Below, piece after piece: positions 43,441 through 51,667 of a DNA stretch of 64,000 nt. Position 1 is the first letter of the stretch, and each line of letters opens with the position of its first letter. The notes beneath the pieces are model-generated. The model was not told the origin of the DNA. It did not search any database and saw nothing but the letters and a program-made list of their open reading frames with translations. Source of the stretch: JBNPEO01 sp050490315 (lineage in GTDB: Bacteria; Actinomycetota; Actinomycetes; Actinomycetales; Micrococcaceae); the NCBI RefSeq assembly GCF_050490315.1, contig NZ_JBNPEO010000002.1, positions 248,001-312,000 on the forward strand, read 5' to 3'. Made by a program: the position numbers and the translations under genes.

Positions 43441-43716
43441 GTTGTACTCCTTCGTTTGGATATTCGAAGGGCCCCCGGATGAGCGCCCGCTTTGCGCAGA
43501 TCGCACCAGGGTGCACAACATAAAAAGACCAATCCCCCAGTTGCATTCGTAACGCACAAAATTCAGAGTAGCTAGAGAATTGCCGCTTGTCAGTAGTTAA
43601 ACAAAACTTTGGATAAATTCAGTGCGGAAGGCGGTTCTCACATCTTTGGACTACAAAGAATTAGCGAATTCGTGGATTCATCCAAGTCGCGCCACGAGCT
43701 GGGCGAAGGCGCAAGG

Positions 43717-44058
43717 CTACGAAGTAACTACGGGCCCGCCCCACCCCTCGTAGTCGCCGCCAAATTTGTGGAATACGGTAAGCACTTCTTCAGTGAACTT
43801 TTCTACGGTTTCTGGGTCCACAGGAGTCACCTTGTGGGCCTCTAAAAGAACATATCCCCGTCCCTCGCTGATGCGAGTTTCGTAGCCCAACGAGGCTAGC
43901 TCCAAGCTGGCATCAGTTGCTGACTGCTTTTCCGGAAATTCCCCGCTGTGATCTACCTTCCGGGGCGTGCTGAGCCGGTCAGACATGCTGCGTCGTTGTT
44001 GCAGCTGTTGCACTGTAAGCTTCCGCTGTTGAGCGAGTTCTTGGGAAAGTGTTGTCAT
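43717..44058 (-). CDS. RraB-like ribonuclease E inhibitor family protein
   Basis: This 113-residue protein has a helical N-terminus (TLSQELAQQRKLTVQQLQQRR) and then the RraB fold pattern: VDHSGEFPEK, GYETRISEGRGYVLLEA and the C-terminal FGGDYEGWGGPVV, which matches the family's GGEYDGWG signature. In proteobacteria RraB binds RNase E and changes mRNA decay. Whether it targets RNase E/G here is not known. It lies next to a YoeB-type mRNA interferase. No convincing ribosome site precedes the ATG. Confidence 0.75.
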   Translation of the reverse strand: MTTLSQELAQQRKLTVQQLQQRRSMSDRLSTPRKVDHSGEFPEKQSATDASLELASLGYETRISEGRGYVLLEAHKVTPVDPETVEKFTEEVLTVFHKFGGDYEGWGGPVVTS

Positions 44059-44180
44059 GGCCCAAAGACTACTGGCCGGTAGGAACCGAGTTGGCGGAAG
44101 CGCGCCGTGAGTCCCGACGACTTACCTTAGAAACTGGGCCGGGCGTGGCGGCGATTGCGCCCCACTGCACCAGTGACATA

Positions 44181-44435
44181 TCAGTAGTGGTAACGGGCCT
44201 GGAGAATGACCAGATCGTCACCGTCTACCAAGTAGACCAGCCGATGCTCCACGTCGATCCGTCGCGAGCAAGACCCCTGAGCCCCGTATTTCAGCTGCTC
44301 GGGCTTACCAATGCCGGCAAACGGTTCTCTCAGGCAGGCATCGATCAGCAGATTAATCCGCTTGAGAATCTTGCGGTCGGCTGTTTGCCAATGCTTGTAG
44401 TCGTCCCAAGCGGCTTCGTCCCAGACGAGACGCAC
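44181..44435 (-). CDS. YoeB/Txe-type toxin (mRNA interferase)
   Basis: This is an 84-residue RelE-superfamily toxin that cuts mRNA on the ribosome. It has the family features WDEAAWDDYKHWQ, PFAGIGKPEQLK, RRIDVEHRLVYLV and the C-terminal catalytic ARYHY. The GTG start directly follows the antitoxin stop, so the genes are coupled and the antitoxin is made first. Key catalytic residues (Glu, Arg, terminal His) are present, so it looks active. Confidence 0.92.
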   Translation of the reverse strand: MRLVWDEAAWDDYKHWQTADRKILKRINLLIDACLREPFAGIGKPEQLKYGAQGSCSRRIDVEHRLVYLVDGDDLVILQARYHY

Positions 44436-44696
44436 CTAGAGCCCCTCGTCTAACCTGTCGAGCTCGTGGATTTCGGTTTTACCCGTGGTTGCGCGCTCGT
44501 AAGCGTCCAGAAGACGGCGAGCGTTGGCCGGGGAGCGAAACAGGTAGGCAGTCTCCTGCCATGCCGCATACTCGTCCGCCGGCATAAGAACGGCGTTACC
44601 TTTGCGGGAAACGATCTCCACCGCATCATGGTCTGCGTTAATCCGCTCAATCAAAGGAAAGAGGGTCTTACGTGCCTCACTGGCGCTTATGGACAT
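44436..44696 (-). CDS. YefM/Phd-type antitoxin
   Basis: This 86-residue antitoxin binds and neutralises the YoeB-type toxin and represses the shared promoter. It starts MSISASEARKTLFPLIERIN (conserved DNA-binding domain), and its C-terminus (about 55-86) is the toxin-binding part. ATG 44696 is chosen because a GGAGGGATGACGTT region precedes it; an in-frame ATG at 44750 would add 18 residues. The stop abuts the toxin start. Confidence 0.92.
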   Translation of the reverse strand: MSISASEARKTLFPLIERINADHDAVEIVSRKGNAVLMPADEYAAWQETAYLFRSPANARRLLDAYERATTGKTEIHELDRLDEGL

Positions 44697-44813
44697 AACG
44701 TCATCCCTCCAATTCCTTGACTCGTACCCAATTACGGTACCACTTACCAAATCGGACGATATTCAAAAAACGCTGGCGACCAACGCGGTACTCGCCATTA
44801 CGACAAGCCTGCC

Positions 44814-45612
44814 ATGGATTTGGACGAGCTGCTTGACCCTCTGATCGACCGGGGACTGATGATCGACGACCGAGATCGTGCCCTTCGTCTCCTAGTCTTA
44901 GACGCGCTCGAACGCATCGAGGTCGCCGTGCGCGCAGCCCTGACGGATCACGTGTCAACGACTTACGACGATCCTCACTGGTACTTAGATGCCTCGCACT
45001 TTAGGGACCACGGCAGGCAAGCACAGCTCCTCAGGATCGTGAGGGAGACCTGCGATGCGCGCCTTAGTGGAATGCCGGATAGCGGAGAAGACTCGCTGGT
45101 CCACCGCTCAGCCCTCGAGCATTACCGCATCACCTACGGCACGCCCGAATTGCCGCCGTCGTGGCTCATGGTTGAGACCCTTACTGTTGGACAGCTGGCC
45201 AGCACCTTTCGGAACCTCCGACTCCGAGCCGATCGAACTGCGATTGCCGGTCGAATAGGACTGACGGCTCGTCTGCTCGAGTCGTGGTTGCAAACCTACG
45301 TCCGGGTCCGGAACGTATGCGCCCACCACGGGAGGCTGTGGAATGTAGGACTTGACGGTCTACCCGGCTATCCCGACTTCGAGTTCACTTTCCTGGCTTG
45401 AGCGAGAGAACGCGCTGCCCGAAAGTGCGAGGAAAAGGCTCTACCCAGTCCTCGTCTCGCTGCAAACCGTCCTTGGCACCATCTCGCCGCGAAGCTCTTG
45501 GGCCAGAATGCTCTACGATCTGATCGGGCAAAGGCCGGCGATGAACCGCCGTGCCATGGGCATTCCGGAAAGTTGGGCCGAGGATCCGTTCTGGCAACGT
45601 CACCTCCGCTAG
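44814..45612 (+). pseudogene. Abi-family abortive infection gene, internal deletion and frameshift
   Basis: The remnant matches Abi_2 (AbiD/AbiF-like) proteins, which act in phage defence. The first frame (to 45401) reads LIDRGLMIDDRDRA and continues straight into LRLLVLDALERIEVAVRAAL; the segment that normally lies between (GYYRL...FDR, about 50 residues) is absent. The middle has VRNVCAHHGRLWN. At about 45395-45402 the coding sequence shifts frame: the conserved C-terminus (RLYPVLVSLQTVLG, RAMGIPESWAEDPFW) continues in another frame to 45612. No ribosome site precedes the ATG. It sits beside the toxin-antitoxin pair and is probably non-functional. Confidence 0.8.
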
Positions 45613-45680
45613 CCGACGGTGACCGCGTTGATTTGCGAGGCGCCGCTTTTCAAAAGCATTCCGTCGGTACCAACCATCGA

Positions 45681-46679
45681 CTAACGTTTCCGCTGGCACA
45701 TCGGGCAGAAGTGGCTGGACCGATTAGTGAACTTCTCCCGGACAACTGGCGCTCCGCAGCGGTCGCAGGGCTGGCCGGTTCGCCCGTAAACGTTTAGGGA
45801 ACGGGAGAAGTAACCGGAGGCTCCGTTGACGTTGACATACAACGAATCAAAGCTGGTCCCGCCGGCGTCGAGTGCTTCCGTCATCACTTCACGGGCGGCC
45901 TCAACAATAGTCTTTGCCGACTTTTTGGTCAGAGAATCTGAGGCGCGCGCATAGTGCATTTTGGCTCGCCACAGCGCCTCGTCAGCATAGATATTGCCAA
46001 TTCCGGAGATCAGTTCCTGATCCAACAGGGCGCGTTTGATGGCGGTTCGTTTTGATTTGAGTCGGTGGAAGAACAACTCGAAGTCGAATTCTGGATCCAG
46101 CGGGTCACGGGCAATGTGCGCCGCCTGCTCGGGGATCAGATGTGTGAGGAGTTCGACGCCGTCACTCACCTCTGGTAACAAAGGCGCGGCTTCGGTCTGC
46201 CAACGGCCACCGGCACCACCATCGGCCGTGGCAACGAGCGGCGAGAGCGCAAGGCCACCGAAGATTCGTTGATCCACAAAGCGCAACTCCCCCGGCATTC
46301 CCGGCCGCGGGCTGAGGTTCAGCCGAACCTTAAGATGCTTTTCGTCCGCAGCCTCGGAGTCCTCCACAAGCAACTGCCCGCTCATTCCAAGGTGCGCCAC
46401 AAGCGCGAGGCCAGAAGGCGCTGGAGCAACGGCGGCCGCGGCAGGCGCCGTCGTACTTTCACCTATAGCCAAAGACGGAAAACTCAGCGGCATCCATAGA
46501 AACTTGCCGCGACGAACGGCGGCGGTAACAACGGCACCGGAAAGTTGGGCAGAAAAGTCGCCCAAGAGATGCCGGCGAAGTGATCGTGGGTCCAGGACGT
46601 CCACGTTTTCCACGGTTCGTCCCACAACCCAGCGTTGGAGTCCGCGGCGAACTACTTCGACTTCGGGAAGTTCAGGCAC
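45681..46679 (-). CDS. mutM: Formamidopyrimidine-DNA glycosylase
   Basis: MutM removes oxidised purines such as 8-oxoguanine and cleaves the DNA backbone. The 332-residue protein begins with the catalytic Pro2-Glu3 (after GTG), has the helix-two-turns-helix region, GIGNIYADE, and a C-terminal zinc finger (CDRCG...CPMC). It is longer than E. coli MutM (269) because of an Ala-rich insert near residues 74-95 and another near 150. It follows rnc on the reverse strand. Confidence 0.95.
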   Translation of the reverse strand: MPELPEVEVVRRGLQRWVVGRTVENVDVLDPRSLRRHLLGDFSAQLSGAVVTAAVRRGKFLWMPLSFPSLAIGESTTAPAAAAVAPAPSGLALVAHLGMSGQLLVEDSEAADEKHLKVRLNLSPRPGMPGELRFVDQRIFGGLALSPLVATADGGAGGRWQTEAAPLLPEVSDGVELLTHLIPEQAAHIARDPLDPEFDFELFFHRLKSKRTAIKRALLDQELISGIGNIYADEALWRAKMHYARASDSLTKKSAKTIVEAAREVMTEALDAGGTSFDSLYVNVNGASGYFSRSLNVYGRTGQPCDRCGAPVVREKFTNRSSHFCPMCQRKR

Positions 46680-46687
46680 TTAGGTAC

Positions 46688-47425
46688 TTAGGAGTTGGTC
46701 CCAGAAACGGAAACCGAACCAGCTGGCGTGACACCGTCAACGGCGGCCGGGGCCAGCGTTTTCCAGGTGTCTGCAGCGGCTTCCTGTTCGGCTTCCTTTT
46801 TGGAATTGCCGGAACCTTTGCCGTATTCGTTTCCGCCAATGAGCAGCACTGCCTCAAAGGTGCGGGCGTGGTCTGGGCCGGAGCCGGTGACCTCGTAGTG
46901 AATGGTGCCCATTTGGCGGGCTGCGGCGAGTTCCTGGATGTTTGTTTTCCAGTCAGTGCCGGCGCCAAGGGCTGCAGCATCCTTGAGCAGAGGGCCAATG
47001 AGGCGCATCACCAATTGGCGCGCTACTTCAATGCCGTTGCTCAGGTAGGTCGCACCGATCAGCGCTTCCATGGTGTCCGCCAGGATGGAGGACTTGTTTT
47101 TCCCGTTGGTCAGCTTTTCGCCTTGACCAAGAAGAATAAAACTACCCACGTCTAGGCTGCGCGCTATCCCGGCAAGAGCTCGCGTACTGACTACGGCTGA
47201 GCGGCGTTTAGCCAGCTCACCTTCGGGCAGTTCTGGGTTGTCCCGGAACAGCGCGTCGGTTACGGAGTAGCCCAAAATGGAGTCGCCTAGAAATTCCAGA
47301 CGCTCATTGGTGGGCATGCCGCCGTTTTCATAGGCATACGAACGGTGTGTCAGAGCAAGACGAAGCGTCCCGGCGTCAATAGTGACACCGAGACGCTCCA
47401 GAAGCTCTTCAGTTGAAGACGTCAT
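46688..47425 (-). CDS. rnc: Ribonuclease III
   Basis: RNase III cuts double-stranded RNA and processes rRNA precursors. The 245-residue protein has the catalytic signature NERLEFLGDS (about 40-49), the second acidic cluster (DTMEALIGA) and a C-terminal double-stranded RNA-binding domain (about 160-230). It is cotranscribed with rpmF and DUF177 upstream. Confidence 0.95.
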   Translation of the reverse strand: MTSSTEELLERLGVTIDAGTLRLALTHRSYAYENGGMPTNERLEFLGDSILGYSVTDALFRDNPELPEGELAKRRSAVVSTRALAGIARSLDVGSFILLGQGEKLTNGKNKSSILADTMEALIGATYLSNGIEVARQLVMRLIGPLLKDAAALGAGTDWKTNIQELAAARQMGTIHYEVTGSGPDHARTFEAVLLIGGNEYGKGSGNSKKEAEQEAAADTWKTLAPAAVDGVTPAGSVSVSGTNS

Positions 47426-47443
47426 GATCAGCCTAGTGGCAGA

Positions 47444-47647
47444 TTAGACGTCAGCTACCTTGCGGCCCTTGTATTCAAGGAACAGCGCGGTGCCTGCAGC
47501 GTCAGTTACGACCTTTGCCTGGTGCGGCAGGCTGTAGGACACGCGGCCGTTTTCGACGGTCTTTACCAGGTTGGGGGCAGTTGCCTTCCACTGGGACCGG
47601 CGGGCGCGGGTATTTGCGCGGGACATTTTCCGCTTGGGAACAGCCAC
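47444..47647 (-). CDS. rpmF: 50S ribosomal protein L32
   Basis: This is a 67-residue L32 starting with GTG (VAVPKRKMSRANTRARRSQWK). The zinc-binding Cys pairs found in some L32 proteins are absent, so this is the zinc-free type. It lies 33 bp after the DUF177 gene and 18 bp before rnc. Confidence 0.96.
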   Translation of the reverse strand: MAVPKRKMSRANTRARRSQWKATAPNLVKTVENGRVSYSLPHQAKVVTDAAGTALFLEYKGRKVADV

Positions 47648-47680
47648 GGCTAACTCTTTTCTCTCTTAGTCCAACACTTA

Positions 47681-48268
47681 TCAGTCAGTTTTGCCGGTTT
47701 TGCCTTGCAGATCTGCGAGGGCAGCCCAGCGAGGATCTAGCACCTCGTGGTGGTGCCCCGGATCATCCTGCAGGCGCGCTCCGCATTCGGAGCACAGACC
47801 CTGACAGTCTTCCCGGCACACCGGCTGGAACGGCAGGGTGGTTACCACTGCGTCCCGCAACACCGGTTCAAGATCGATTGAATCGTGCTCGACTCGACGT
47901 TGCTCTTCATCTTCATCCTCAGACAAGGACGCATTGTCCTCGTAAAAGAAAAGTTCTTGCACATTGACCTGTTGGTCATACGCAAGGGGATCCAGGCAGC
48001 GGCCGCATTCGCCAACAATCTCGACGTCTACGGTTCCCGATACCAAAATTCCTTCGTGTACGGCCTCCAGTCTCAAGTCCAACTCGATATCCGAGCCTTC
48101 TTTGACACCAATGAGTGCCACACCAAGATCACTTGGTGCGGGTACATGCTCCGTCAGTGTTCGCATAGTGCCCGGACTGCGTCCGAGGTCCTTGACATCG
48201 ATAGTCAGGGGCGAACTGAGATCACGCTTAATGGGAACTCCTGGTTGAACATATGACCGACGTACCAT
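47681..48268 (-). CDS. YceD/DUF177 family protein
   Basis: This is a 195-residue protein of the family encoded next to rpmF in most bacteria; in some it influences 23S rRNA. It has two Cys clusters: CGRCLDP (about 86-92) and CREDCQGLCSECG (about 148-160), which look metal-binding. An acidic stretch (EDEDEEQ) lies between. The start ATG 48268 has only a weak ribosome site. It leads the DUF177-rpmF-rnc-mutM run. Confidence 0.88.
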   Translation of the reverse strand: MVRRSYVQPGVPIKRDLSSPLTIDVKDLGRSPGTMRTLTEHVPAPSDLGVALIGVKEGSDIELDLRLEAVHEGILVSGTVDVEIVGECGRCLDPLAYDQQVNVQELFFYEDNASLSEDEDEEQRRVEHDSIDLEPVLRDAVVTTLPFQPVCREDCQGLCSECGARLQDDPGHHHEVLDPRWAALADLQGKTGKTD

Positions 48269-48358
48269 CTTAGCCTGAAGTCATTGGTGGACTCAAACCG
48301 GGTGGTCCGGACAAGCCGGGCCGCAAGATGGCACCGAAACAGTCTACCCGTGGTGGGA

Positions 48359-48844
48359 CTACTTAGGTGCAGACTCGCCAGCGCTGAGCCGTTTGAGCAC
48401 TGCTCGCGGTATGAATTCGGACACATCCCCGCCGAGTGCGTGCACTTCTTTGATCAGAGTTGAGGACAAATGAAGATAGTGCCCCTCGGCCGGAATAAAC
48501 ACCGTTTCCACTCCGGAGAGCTTTCGGTTCATGGTTGCCATGGGCAGTTCGTAGTCAAAGTCGCCGGAGGAGCGCAGGCCCTTAACGATTGCTGTTGCCC
48601 CGCGGCGGCGGCAATATTCGGCAAGGAGCCCCTCACCCATGGGTTCCACCACCACTCCGCGGAGTGCCGAGAGCGTCTCGCGAGCCATGTCCAGCCGGTC
48701 TTGAAGGTCAAAGCGATACTTCTTGGCAGGGTTAGTGGACACTGCAACGATCACTTCGTCGAACAAACTTGTGGCACGTGCAATGACTTCAAGGTGTCCA
48801 TTGTGGATGGGGTCGAAGGACCCGGGGCATACTGCGCGGCGCAT
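48359..48844 (-). CDS. coaD: Phosphopantetheine adenylyltransferase
   Basis: CoaD transfers an adenylyl group to 4'-phosphopantetheine in coenzyme A synthesis. The 161-residue protein has the nucleotidyltransferase motif GSFDPIHNGHLEVI (about 8-21), KGLRSSGDFDYELPMA and the C-terminal SSTLIKEVH. It lies between DUF177 and a divergent aminotransferase. Confidence 0.95.
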   Translation of the reverse strand: MRRAVCPGSFDPIHNGHLEVIARATSLFDEVIVAVSTNPAKKYRFDLQDRLDMARETLSALRGVVVEPMGEGLLAEYCRRRGATAIVKGLRSSGDFDYELPMATMNRKLSGVETVFIPAEGHYLHLSSTLIKEVHALGGDVSEFIPRAVLKRLSAGESAPK

Positions 48845-48890
48845 AGTGAGAACCTACCCCATTCCGGGGCCGGGATACCATGGCAGCAGA

Positions 48891-48935
48891 CTGGGCGATT
48901 AAGGGCTGAGCGATCATGGGCTGGGCGATCAAGGG
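48891..48935. repeat. Three tandem 15-bp imperfect repeats upstream of the aminotransferase
   Basis: The units are CTGGGCGATTAAGGG, CTGAGCGATCATGGG and CTGGGCGATCAAGGG (48891-48935). They lie in the divergent gap between coaD and the aminotransferase, and the second unit contains an ATG at 48916 that would add a repetitive N-terminus to the enzyme. They look like slippage products. Confidence 0.85.
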
Positions 48936-48993
48936 CCCGGCAACCAAAGAATGGGAAACGGTGGGCAAGATGATGGACGAAGGTTCCGGGGCT

Positions 48994-50247
48994 ATGCAAC
49001 CGTGGCAGCGCACTGCAATGGGTGCAAACCTTCTCTCCTTTGACGGAGGTTCTCCCACCGGTAGCTTGGGAGTCACTATTTTTGAAGAGATGACCTCTCT
49101 TGCCACTGCTACCGGTGCTATCAACTTAGGTCAGGGTTTCCCGGACGAGGATGGTCCGGAAGTGATCAAAGATGCGGCTCGTTTGGCCATCAGCAACGGT
49201 GCTAATCAGTATGCGCCCGGCAAGGGCTTTATCAACTTGCGTAGCGCCATTTCCCGGCACCAGCAACGCTTTTACGGGCTAATTCCGGACCCGGAAACGG
49301 AAATCATTGTTACCACCGGCGCCACCGAAGCCATTGCGGCGAGCATCCTGGCTTTGGTCTCCCCCGGCGATGAAGTTATTACTTTTGAGCCTTTTTATGA
49401 TTCTTACGGCGCCATGATTGCTCTGGCCGGCGGCAAGCACGTTACGGTCCAGCTGAAAGCGCCGGAGTTCCAACCAGACTTGGATGAGCTGACCGAAGCT
49501 TTCTCAGACCGCACCAAAGTGGTTCTGCTGAACAATCCGCACAACCCCACGGGCGCGGTTTTTGGCGCGAATATTTTGGAGCGTTTGGTTCAGTTAGCCC
49601 ACCAGTACGACGCCGTGATCATCAGTGACGAGGTTTATGAGCACCTTGTGTTTGGGGCTGAGACAGTTGTGCCAGCCCATGTGCCCATCGCTACGGTGCC
49701 GGGAGCGGCGGAGCGGACGCTGACGATTTCTTCAGCTGGCAAGACTTTTTCTTTGACCGGCTGGAAGGTTGGTTGGCTCATGGGCCCGGCAGATTTGGTT
49801 GCCGCGGTGCGCACTGTCAAACAATTTATGTCTTACAGTTCAGGTCCCCCGTTCCAGAACGCTATTGCTCAGGCCCTAGAACTTCCGGATTCGTATTACA
49901 CCTCGGTGGCAGCCACACTCAAAGGCAAACGGGACCTGCTGATTACCGGGCTCAAGGCAGCTGGGTTGGCTCCATACACTCCGGCTGGCACTTATTTTGT
50001 CAATGCTGACGTCACGCCTTTGGGTGTCACAGATGCAACAGCGCTGGCCCGCGCCTTGCCTGAGCTGATTGGTGTTGCGGCCATACCGGTAGGTGTCTTC
50101 TGCACCCCTGAGGGTGCCAAGAACTATCAGAGCCTCTTGCGCTTTGCCTTCTGCAAACGGGAAGAAGTCATTACCCAAGCCGTTGATCGCCTCGCGGGAC
50201 TCGGTTCAGCGATCAGCACCTCAGGTCTACTTGGAAGCCTCAAGTGA
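48994..50247 (+). CDS. Class I/II aminotransferase, PLP-dependent
   Basis: This 417-residue enzyme transfers amino groups using pyridoxal phosphate. It has NNPHNPTGAVF, DEVYEHL and the PLP lysine in SSAGKTFSLTGWKVGW. The family includes succinyldiaminopimelate aminotransferase DapC and kynurenine aminotransferases; which one is not clear. The start is uncertain: ATG 48994 (MQPWQRTAMGANLL) resembles relatives; ATG 48970 and 48916 are in frame. The last base triplets overlap the next gene (GTGA), so it is coupled to the spermidine-synthase-like gene. Confidence 0.85.
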   Translation: MQPWQRTAMGANLLSFDGGSPTGSLGVTIFEEMTSLATATGAINLGQGFPDEDGPEVIKDAARLAISNGANQYAPGKGFINLRSAISRHQQRFYGLIPDPETEIIVTTGATEAIAASILALVSPGDEVITFEPFYDSYGAMIALAGGKHVTVQLKAPEFQPDLDELTEAFSDRTKVVLLNNPHNPTGAVFGANILERLVQLAHQYDAVIISDEVYEHLVFGAETVVPAHVPIATVPGAAERTLTISSAGKTFSLTGWKVGWLMGPADLVAAVRTVKQFMSYSSGPPFQNAIAQALELPDSYYTSVAATLKGKRDLLITGLKAAGLAPYTPAGTYFVNADVTPLGVTDATALARALPELIGVAAIPVGVFCTPEGAKNYQSLLRFAFCKREEVITQAVDRLAGLGSAISTSGLLGSLK

Positions 50248-51023
50248 CAGCTCGGCGCTTTCTGCGAGGAATTGGACTGCACGCGAGCATCGAAGAGGAC
50301 GGCTTCACTCCCGGTGCGTATGTGATGAGCATTGGGGATGCCGAACAGTCACATGTGAACATGGGCCACCCTGAAGAGATCTTCTACGAGTACTTGCGCC
50401 GAATGGGCAATGTGGTTGACCTTCTGGCACCTGCTGGCCAGCCGATCCGCGCCCTGCATTTGGGAGCCGGAGCATTGACGTTGGCGCGCTACATTCAAGC
50501 TACCCGGCCCGGATCTATCCAAGTTGCCGTGGAGTTGGAACGCGAGCTTTTGGACTTTGTTCTGGACGCTCTCCCCTTGCCCGCGGGAACTAAACTCACC
50601 ACCCGAGTAGGTGACGCACGGGCCGAGCTCGCTGAGCTTGCCGCAGCGGAGAACGCAGAACTTTTTGACTGTATTGTGCTGGACATTTTTTCCGGCCCTG
50701 AGGCTCCGGAACATATTGCGTGCACGGAGTTTTACCAAGAGGCTGCAGCGATGCTGGCTCCCGGTGGTGTGCTGTTAGTCAACGTTGGCGACGAACCTGG
50801 ATTAACTCTGGTGAGGAGCCAGGTTGCAGCAATGCGTAGGGCCATCACTGATGTTGCGGCTACCGCGGAGTCAGGAATGTTCGCCGGACGCTACCCAGGC
50901 AACATCATCTTGCTAGGGACCACCACAGCTTTCCCACCGGAGTGGAGCCCCGCACTGGTGGCTGCAGGTCCACACCCGGCAAGAGTGCTGACCGGGGTGG
51001 ATCTGGACCCCATCAGCGACTAG
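50244..51023 (+). CDS. Spermidine-synthase-like methyltransferase-fold protein
   Basis: This 259-residue protein has the Rossmann fold of spermidine synthases: ALHLGAGALTLARY (about 72-85), VAVELERELLDFV and IVLDIFSG (about 143-150). The substrate-binding Asp residues of true polyamine synthases are not evident, and this short actinobacterial family is uncharacterised. It starts at GTG 50244 overlapping the aminotransferase stop and is convergent with rsmD. Confidence 0.75.
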   Translation: MTARRFLRGIGLHASIEEDGFTPGAYVMSIGDAEQSHVNMGHPEEIFYEYLRRMGNVVDLLAPAGQPIRALHLGAGALTLARYIQATRPGSIQVAVELERELLDFVLDALPLPAGTKLTTRVGDARAELAELAAAENAELFDCIVLDIFSGPEAPEHIACTEFYQEAAAMLAPGGVLLVNVGDEPGLTLVRSQVAAMRRAITDVAATAESGMFAGRYPGNIILLGTTTAFPPEWSPALVAAGPHPARVLTGVDLDPISD

Positions 51024-51040
51024 TAGCTGCTTACGTGGGG

Positions 51041-51619
51041 CTAGTCGGTAGGCGTGGGCTCGGCGAACCACAACACTGTCTCGCCATACTTCTTCTCCGA
51101 GAACCTCTCGAGCCCCTCGGGCCAGATGGGTTCGGGTGAGCGCGAGGAGCGTTCCAGCACCAGCACTCCGCCTTGGTCTAGGTGCGGGGCCAATTTGGCA
51201 AGGACAGCGGCTAAGGGTTCCTCTTCTAGCGGGTAGGGAGGGTCCATCATCACCAGATCCCAGTGTGGCCCGTGTTCGGGGACCCGGTCCAAAAATGATT
51301 CGACCTTGGAACGGTGCACTGTAACGACTTTTTTGCCTATAGCGTCGTTGACCATGGTTGCGTTGCGCTGGCATACAGCTGAGGCTTTGTCATTGAATTC
51401 AACAAGTTCCACCACAGCAGCTCCACGGCTGGCACTCTCAAGTCCTAGGGCGCCGGAACCTGCGTAAAGGTCTAGGACCCGGGCGCCGGCGATAATGTCA
51501 AAGGCATCAAGGCGCGAAAAAAGGGCCTCTTTGACCCGGTCTGTGGTGGGCCTTGTGGCTGATCCGGGCACGCTGGTCAACGGCGATCCACCAGCTGCGC
51601 CGGCAATAATCCGGCTCAC
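51041..51619 (-). CDS. rsmD: 16S rRNA (guanine966-N2)-methyltransferase RsmD
   Basis: RsmD methylates G966 of 16S rRNA. The 192-residue protein has the motifs RPTTDRVKEALFSRL, VLDLYAGSGALGLESASRGA and the catalytic DPPYPL (about 126-131). The start is GTG. It follows recG by 48 bp on the same strand and, in many relatives, precedes coaD; here the aminotransferase pair is inserted between them. Confidence 0.94.
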   Translation of the reverse strand: MSRIIAGAAGGSPLTSVPGSATRPTTDRVKEALFSRLDAFDIIAGARVLDLYAGSGALGLESASRGAAVVELVEFNDKASAVCQRNATMVNDAIGKKVVTVHRSKVESFLDRVPEHGPHWDLVMMDPPYPLEEEPLAAVLAKLAPHLDQGGVLVLERSSRSPEPIWPEGLERFSEKKYGETVLWFAEPTPTD

Positions 51620-51667
51620 GCGGCACTCACTGCAAAGACAGTAGTTCCAGCGAGTATCACCATGCGT

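Noticed and set aside
44701..44813. Extension of the Abi remnant upstream of ATG 44814
   Set aside because: The frame stays open for about 30 codons (reading HYDKPA before the ATG) but has no start codon or ribosome site after the TGA near 44716, so the true original start cannot be placed.
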